This document shows positions 30,942 to 32,785 of a DNA stretch of 32,785 nucleotides, one piece after another. The stretch lies in assembly GCA_947600025.1 (NCBI GenBank), contig CANQFY010000015.1:1-32785 (forward strand). The letters run 5' to 3'. This DNA comes from an uncultured Oscillospiraceae bacterium (lineage in GTDB: Bacteria; Bacillota; Clostridia; Oscillospirales; Oscillospiraceae). Below the pieces are notes generated by a model. It was not told the origin of the DNA and ran no database searches. It saw only the letters and a program-made list of their open reading frames with translations. Made by a program: the position numbers and the translations under genes. Position 1 is the first letter of the stretch. Every line of letters begins with the position of its first letter.

Positions 30942-32144
30942 TTATTCCTCCAAAATTCGCAGGTATAACCCCTCCAGTTCCTTCCGATCCATCAGCACCG
31001 GCACGGGATAGAGGGGGTTGGCCTCCCGCGCGGCATAGCCGGCCAGCTTGGGCATGTCCTCCCGGCGGAGCTGGGGGATGGTGTCTCCAATGGAAAAGCG
31101 TCGCTTCATGGCCCGAATTGCCCCGATCAGCGCCTTCGCGGCCTCTTCCTCCCCGGCGTCTGCCGGAGCGATCCCCGCGCCCCGGGCCAGCTCCGCCAGC
31201 TTTTTGTACACCGCCGGACCGTAGGCCGTCAGCACTTGGTCCAGCAGTACCGCGTTGGCATAGCCGTGGGGCACGTTGTACTCCCCGCCCAGGGAGTGGG
31301 CCACGGCGTGGACATAGCCCACATAGGACTTGGTAAAGGCGCACCCGGCCAGGTAGGCCGCCTGGAGCATCTGCTCCCGGGCCTCCAGGTCGCCGCCGTT
31401 TTCATACGCCCGGGGAAGGTAAGCAAAGACCCGCTTCACCGCCTCCATCGCGTCCCGGCGAGTGTCCGCCGTGGTGGAGCGGCCGATGTAGGCCTCCACG
31501 GCGTGGGTCAGAGCGTCTAGCCCTGTGGAGGCGGTCAGGGCCGGGGGCAGGCTGACGGTGAGCTTCGCGTCCAGCACCGCGTACCTGGGGATCAATGGAA
31601 AGTCGTTGATGGCGTATTTGTGCCGGGTCTCGGCGTCGGTGATCACCGCCGCCAGAGTGGTCTCGCTGCCGGTACCTGCGGTGGTAGGGACGGCGATAAG
31701 CAGGGGCAGCCGGGTCCGCACCTTCAAAATGCCCTGGCACTTGCCCAGGGGCTTTCGAGGCTTGGCAATGCGGATGCCCACGGCCTTGCCGCAGTCCATG
31801 CTGGACCCGCCGCCCAGGGCGATAATGGCCCCGCAACCCGCGGACCGGTACAGCGCCGCCGCCTCCTCCACGGTGGCGGTGGTGGGATTGGCCACCGTCC
31901 GGTCAAATACGGCGCAGCCGATCTTCGCCTGGGCCAGGGCCGCCTCCAGCTCCCGAGTCAGGCCGTGGGACGCCACCCCCGGGTCCGTCACCAGCAGCAC
32001 CTGGGAGACGCCGGCCTGGGCCAGGACCGGGGGCACCTGCTCCACATGGGTCAGCGGTTTTGGTTTTCGGTAGGGCAGCAGCGGCAGCGCCGTCCGGAGA
32101 GTCAGCTGAAAAGCGCGGCAGTACAGTTTTTGCAGGGGATGCAT
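30942..32144 (-). CDS. Iron-containing (group III) alcohol dehydrogenase
   Basis: A 400-residue cytoplasmic NAD(P)-dependent dehydrogenase. Motifs in order: nucleotide-binding GGGSSMDCGKA (about 108-118), AVPTTAGTGSETT (about 155), and metal ligands in DALTHAVEAYIG (about 211) and VHAVAHSLGGEYNVPHGYANA (about 280-298), so the Fe/Zn site looks complete. Substrates for the family include short alcohols, butanol, 1,3-propanediol and lactaldehyde; none can be singled out. The ATG follows AAGGAACCGACCC. It is the first gene of the ADH-ALDH operon, whose promoter is overlapped by a 26-bp palindrome, so expression is probably induced by a ligand, possibly an aldehyde. The regulator gene is not in the window. 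Confidence 0.95.
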   Translation of the reverse strand: MHPLQKLYCRAFQLTLRTALPLLPYRKPKPLTHVEQVPPVLAQAGVSQVLLVTDPGVASHGLTRELEAALAQAKIGCAVFDRTVANPTTATVEEAAALYRSAGCGAIIALGGGSSMDCGKAVGIRIAKPRKPLGKCQGILKVRTRLPLLIAVPTTAGTGSETTLAAVITDAETRHKYAINDFPLIPRYAVLDAKLTVSLPPALTASTGLDALTHAVEAYIGRSTTADTRRDAMEAVKRVFAYLPRAYENGGDLEAREQMLQAAYLAGCAFTKSYVGYVHAVAHSLGGEYNVPHGYANAVLLDQVLTAYGPAVYKKLAELARGAGIAPADAGEEEAAKALIGAIRAMKRRFSIGDTIPQLRREDMPKLAGYAAREANPLYPVPVLMDRKELEGLYLRILEE

Positions 32145-32160
32145 GGGTCGGTTCCTTCTT

Positions 32161-32186
32161 CCTATTGTTTATAGATAAACAATAGG
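32161..32186. promoter_or_regulatory. 26-bp palindromic operator of the ADH-ALDH operon
   Basis: CCTATTGTTTAT-AG-ATAAACAATAGG is a perfect inverted repeat with 12-base arms. It overlaps the -10 box (32184-32189) on the minus strand and covers the expected transcription start. The size and place fit a dimeric TetR/AcrR or MarR-type repressor. Confidence 0.85.
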
Positions 32187-32212
32187 ATAACAGACCTCTT
32201 CCCATTTGTCAA
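32184..32212 (-). promoter_or_regulatory. Promoter of the ADH-ALDH operon
   Basis: Minus-strand TTGACA (32207-32212) - 17 bases - TATCCT (32184-32189), about 40 bases before the ADH start, with the palindrome overlapping its -10 box. Confidence 0.8.
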
Positions 32213-32280
32213 GTCCCGCCTTTCGTCCCGAATTTCTGTTTTTTCCATGATATCACAGCAAAAACACCACTGTCAATCCC

Positions 32281-32308
32281 TTGACAGAAGGGAAAAAGGG
32301 GGTATAAT
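32281..32308 (+). promoter_or_regulatory. Promoter of the FTR-like gene
   Basis: TTGACA (32281-32286) - 16 bases - TATAAT (32303-32308), a consensus sigma-A promoter about 28 bases before the start codon. Confidence 0.85.
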
Positions 32309-32335
32309 GGGGTTATAGAAAGGAGTGGATCTTGA

Positions 32336-32530
32336 ATGGCGGTTCGGCTGAATGAGGACAAGGAAATGGTCCGCACCATCCGGGAGGGCCTGAAGCGCAC
32401 TGGCGGCTACTGCCCCTGCCGCCTGGAGCGGACGGAGGAAAACAAGTGCATGTGCAAGGAATTTCGGGATCAAATCGCCGATCCCAAGTTCAAGGGCTAC
32501 TGCCACTGCATGCTCTACTACAAGGATTGA
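32336..32530 (+). CDS. Short ferredoxin-thioredoxin reductase catalytic-chain-like protein
   Basis: A 64-residue protein with three Cys-x-Cys pairs: CPC (26-28), CMC (38-40) and CHC (56-58), with GYCHCMLYYK at the end. This is the pattern of the catalytic chain of ferredoxin-thioredoxin reductase, whose [4Fe-4S] cluster and adjacent disulfide pass electrons from ferredoxin to thioredoxin. Plant chains have spacings of 16 then 8 residues between the pairs; here they are 9 then 15, and the protein lacks the plant N-terminal extension. Similar short versions are, as I recall, common in Clostridia. No FTR variable chain, thioredoxin or ferredoxin gene is nearby, so it may work alone or with another partner. 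Strong own promoter; AGGAG ribosome site about 10 bases before the ATG. Confidence 0.85.
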   Translation: MAVRLNEDKEMVRTIREGLKRTGGYCPCRLERTEENKCMCKEFRDQIADPKFKGYCHCMLYYKD

Positions 32531-32554
32531 GGGCAATTTTTTCTATTTTCCCCC

Positions 32555-32583
32555 TTTACAAACCGATCAAACCCTGCTATAAT
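32555..32583 (+). promoter_or_regulatory. Promoter of tRNA-Arg
   Basis: TTTACA (32555-32560) - 17 bases - TATAAT (32578-32583), with a TGC extension, about 22 bases before the tRNA. Confidence 0.8.
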
Positions 32584-32605
32584 AGCGGAGCAACAAAAAA
32601 TGTAC

Positions 32606-32681
32606 GCGCCAGTGGCTCAACGGATAGAGCATCGGATTCCGGTTCCGAGGGTTGGGGGTTCGAATCCCTTCTGGCGTACCA
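32606..32681 (+). tRNA. tRNA-Arg (anticodon CCG), CCA encoded
   Basis: A 76-base cloverleaf. The acceptor arm is GCGCCAG/CTGGCGT (first pair G-U), with discriminator A and encoded CCA. The D stem is GCTC/GAGC, the anticodon stem TCGGA/TCCGA around loop TTCCGGT (anticodon CCG, reading CGG Arg), and the T-loop TTCGAAT. The T stem has two G-U pairs. A good promoter precedes it and a hairpin follows. Confidence 0.93.
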
Positions 32682-32710
32682 AGAGCCGCACCTGTGAGGG
32701 CGCGGCTCTT
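32681..32710 (+). terminator. Terminator hairpin after tRNA-Arg
   Basis: AAGAGCCGC / GCGGCTCTT (9 bp, 12-base loop) starts at the last base of the CCA and is followed by GATAT rather than a long T-run. A probable processing or termination hairpin. Confidence 0.6.
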
Positions 32711-32741
32711 GATATGCCGGGAGGGATTCGAACAATCAAAT

Positions 32742-32785
32742 GCGACCTGCCGGTGGCAGGTCGCCGCCCAGTTTCCTAACTGGGC
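32742..32785. repeat. Two adjacent perfect hairpins at the window edge
   Basis: GCGACCTGCC-GGT-GGCAGGTCGC (10-bp stem) is followed one base later by GCCCAGTT-TCCT-AACTGGGC (8-bp stem), which ends at the last base of the window. Just before them, GGGAGGGATTCGAAC read on the minus strand resembles the T-arm and acceptor end of a tRNA, but no T stem can pair. No gene is seen. Possible tRNA-derived fragment, recombination site or structured RNA. Confidence 0.5.

Noticed and set aside
32446-32697. 83-residue ORF running through the FTR-like gene and tRNA-Arg
   Set aside because: It overlaps a clear gene in another frame and a tRNA.
1-32785. CRISPR array, insertion sequences, prophage
   Set aside because: No regularly spaced repeats, transposase, integrase or phage structural genes are visible.

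Overview
The window looks like a chromosomal segment of a GC-rich, Gram-positive anaerobic Clostridia member, most plausibly Oscillospiraceae (Flavonifractor/Pseudoflavonifractor-like). This is inferred from strong AGGAGG-type ribosome binding sites, sigma-A type promoters, pyruvate phosphate dikinase, a LexA with the Gram-positive layout, a SpoVB-type flippase, a BMP-type nucleoside transporter and a short ferredoxin-thioredoxin-reductase-like protein. The species cannot be named from the sequence. Genes are dense, no intergenic gap exceeds 300 bases, and I see no CRISPR array, insertion sequence, integrase or phage gene.

Layout. 1-1905 (+): the tail of an unidentified gene overlapping a half-size ABC exporter. 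1979-3906 (-): an autoregulated tetR-MATE efflux operon with a clear promoter and palindromic operator. 4180-7475 (-): an NCS2/AzgA-type nucleobase permease and an NhaC-type antiporter, each with its own promoter. 7621-8472 (-): a tocopherol-cyclase-like protein. 8658-11294 (-): pyruvate phosphate dikinase (ppdK). 11484-12065 (-): lexA, divergent from a small ferritin-like protein (+). 12669-13682 (-): lgt with an unusual acidic tail. 13884-15880 (+): prmA translationally coupled to a membrane-anchored putative glycosidase (DUF4015 type). 15989-19661 (-): an asymmetric heterodimeric ABC exporter pair, divergent from a SpoVB-like flippase (+), which is followed by a small single-TM protein (+). 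21995-26406 (-): a nucleoside ABC importer operon (ATPase plus two permeases, with no lipoprotein beside it), followed by a histidine phosphatase. 26677-29415 (-): tldD-tldE. 29561-32144 (-): an iron-type alcohol dehydrogenase and aldehyde dehydrogenase operon under a perfect 12+2+12 palindrome. 32336-32785 (+): the FTR-like protein, tRNA-Arg(CCG) and a set of hairpins at the window edge.

Functional themes are transport (three half-size ABC exporters, MATE, NCS2, NhaC, nucleoside ABC), envelope functions (lgt, SpoVB-like flippase, DUF4015) and redox/fermentation (ADH-ALDH, FTR-like, PPDK). The best regulatory signals are two repressor-type palindromes placed over promoters, and three promoters sharing the arrangement TTGCAAT-N16-GTATACT. 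I did not find a convincing new multi-gene system. The more unusual items are the ADH/ALDH operator, the FTR-like cysteine spacing, the ferritin-like protein that has lost iron ligands, the tocopherol-cyclase-like gene, the Lgt tail and the inverted repeats beside the tRNA.
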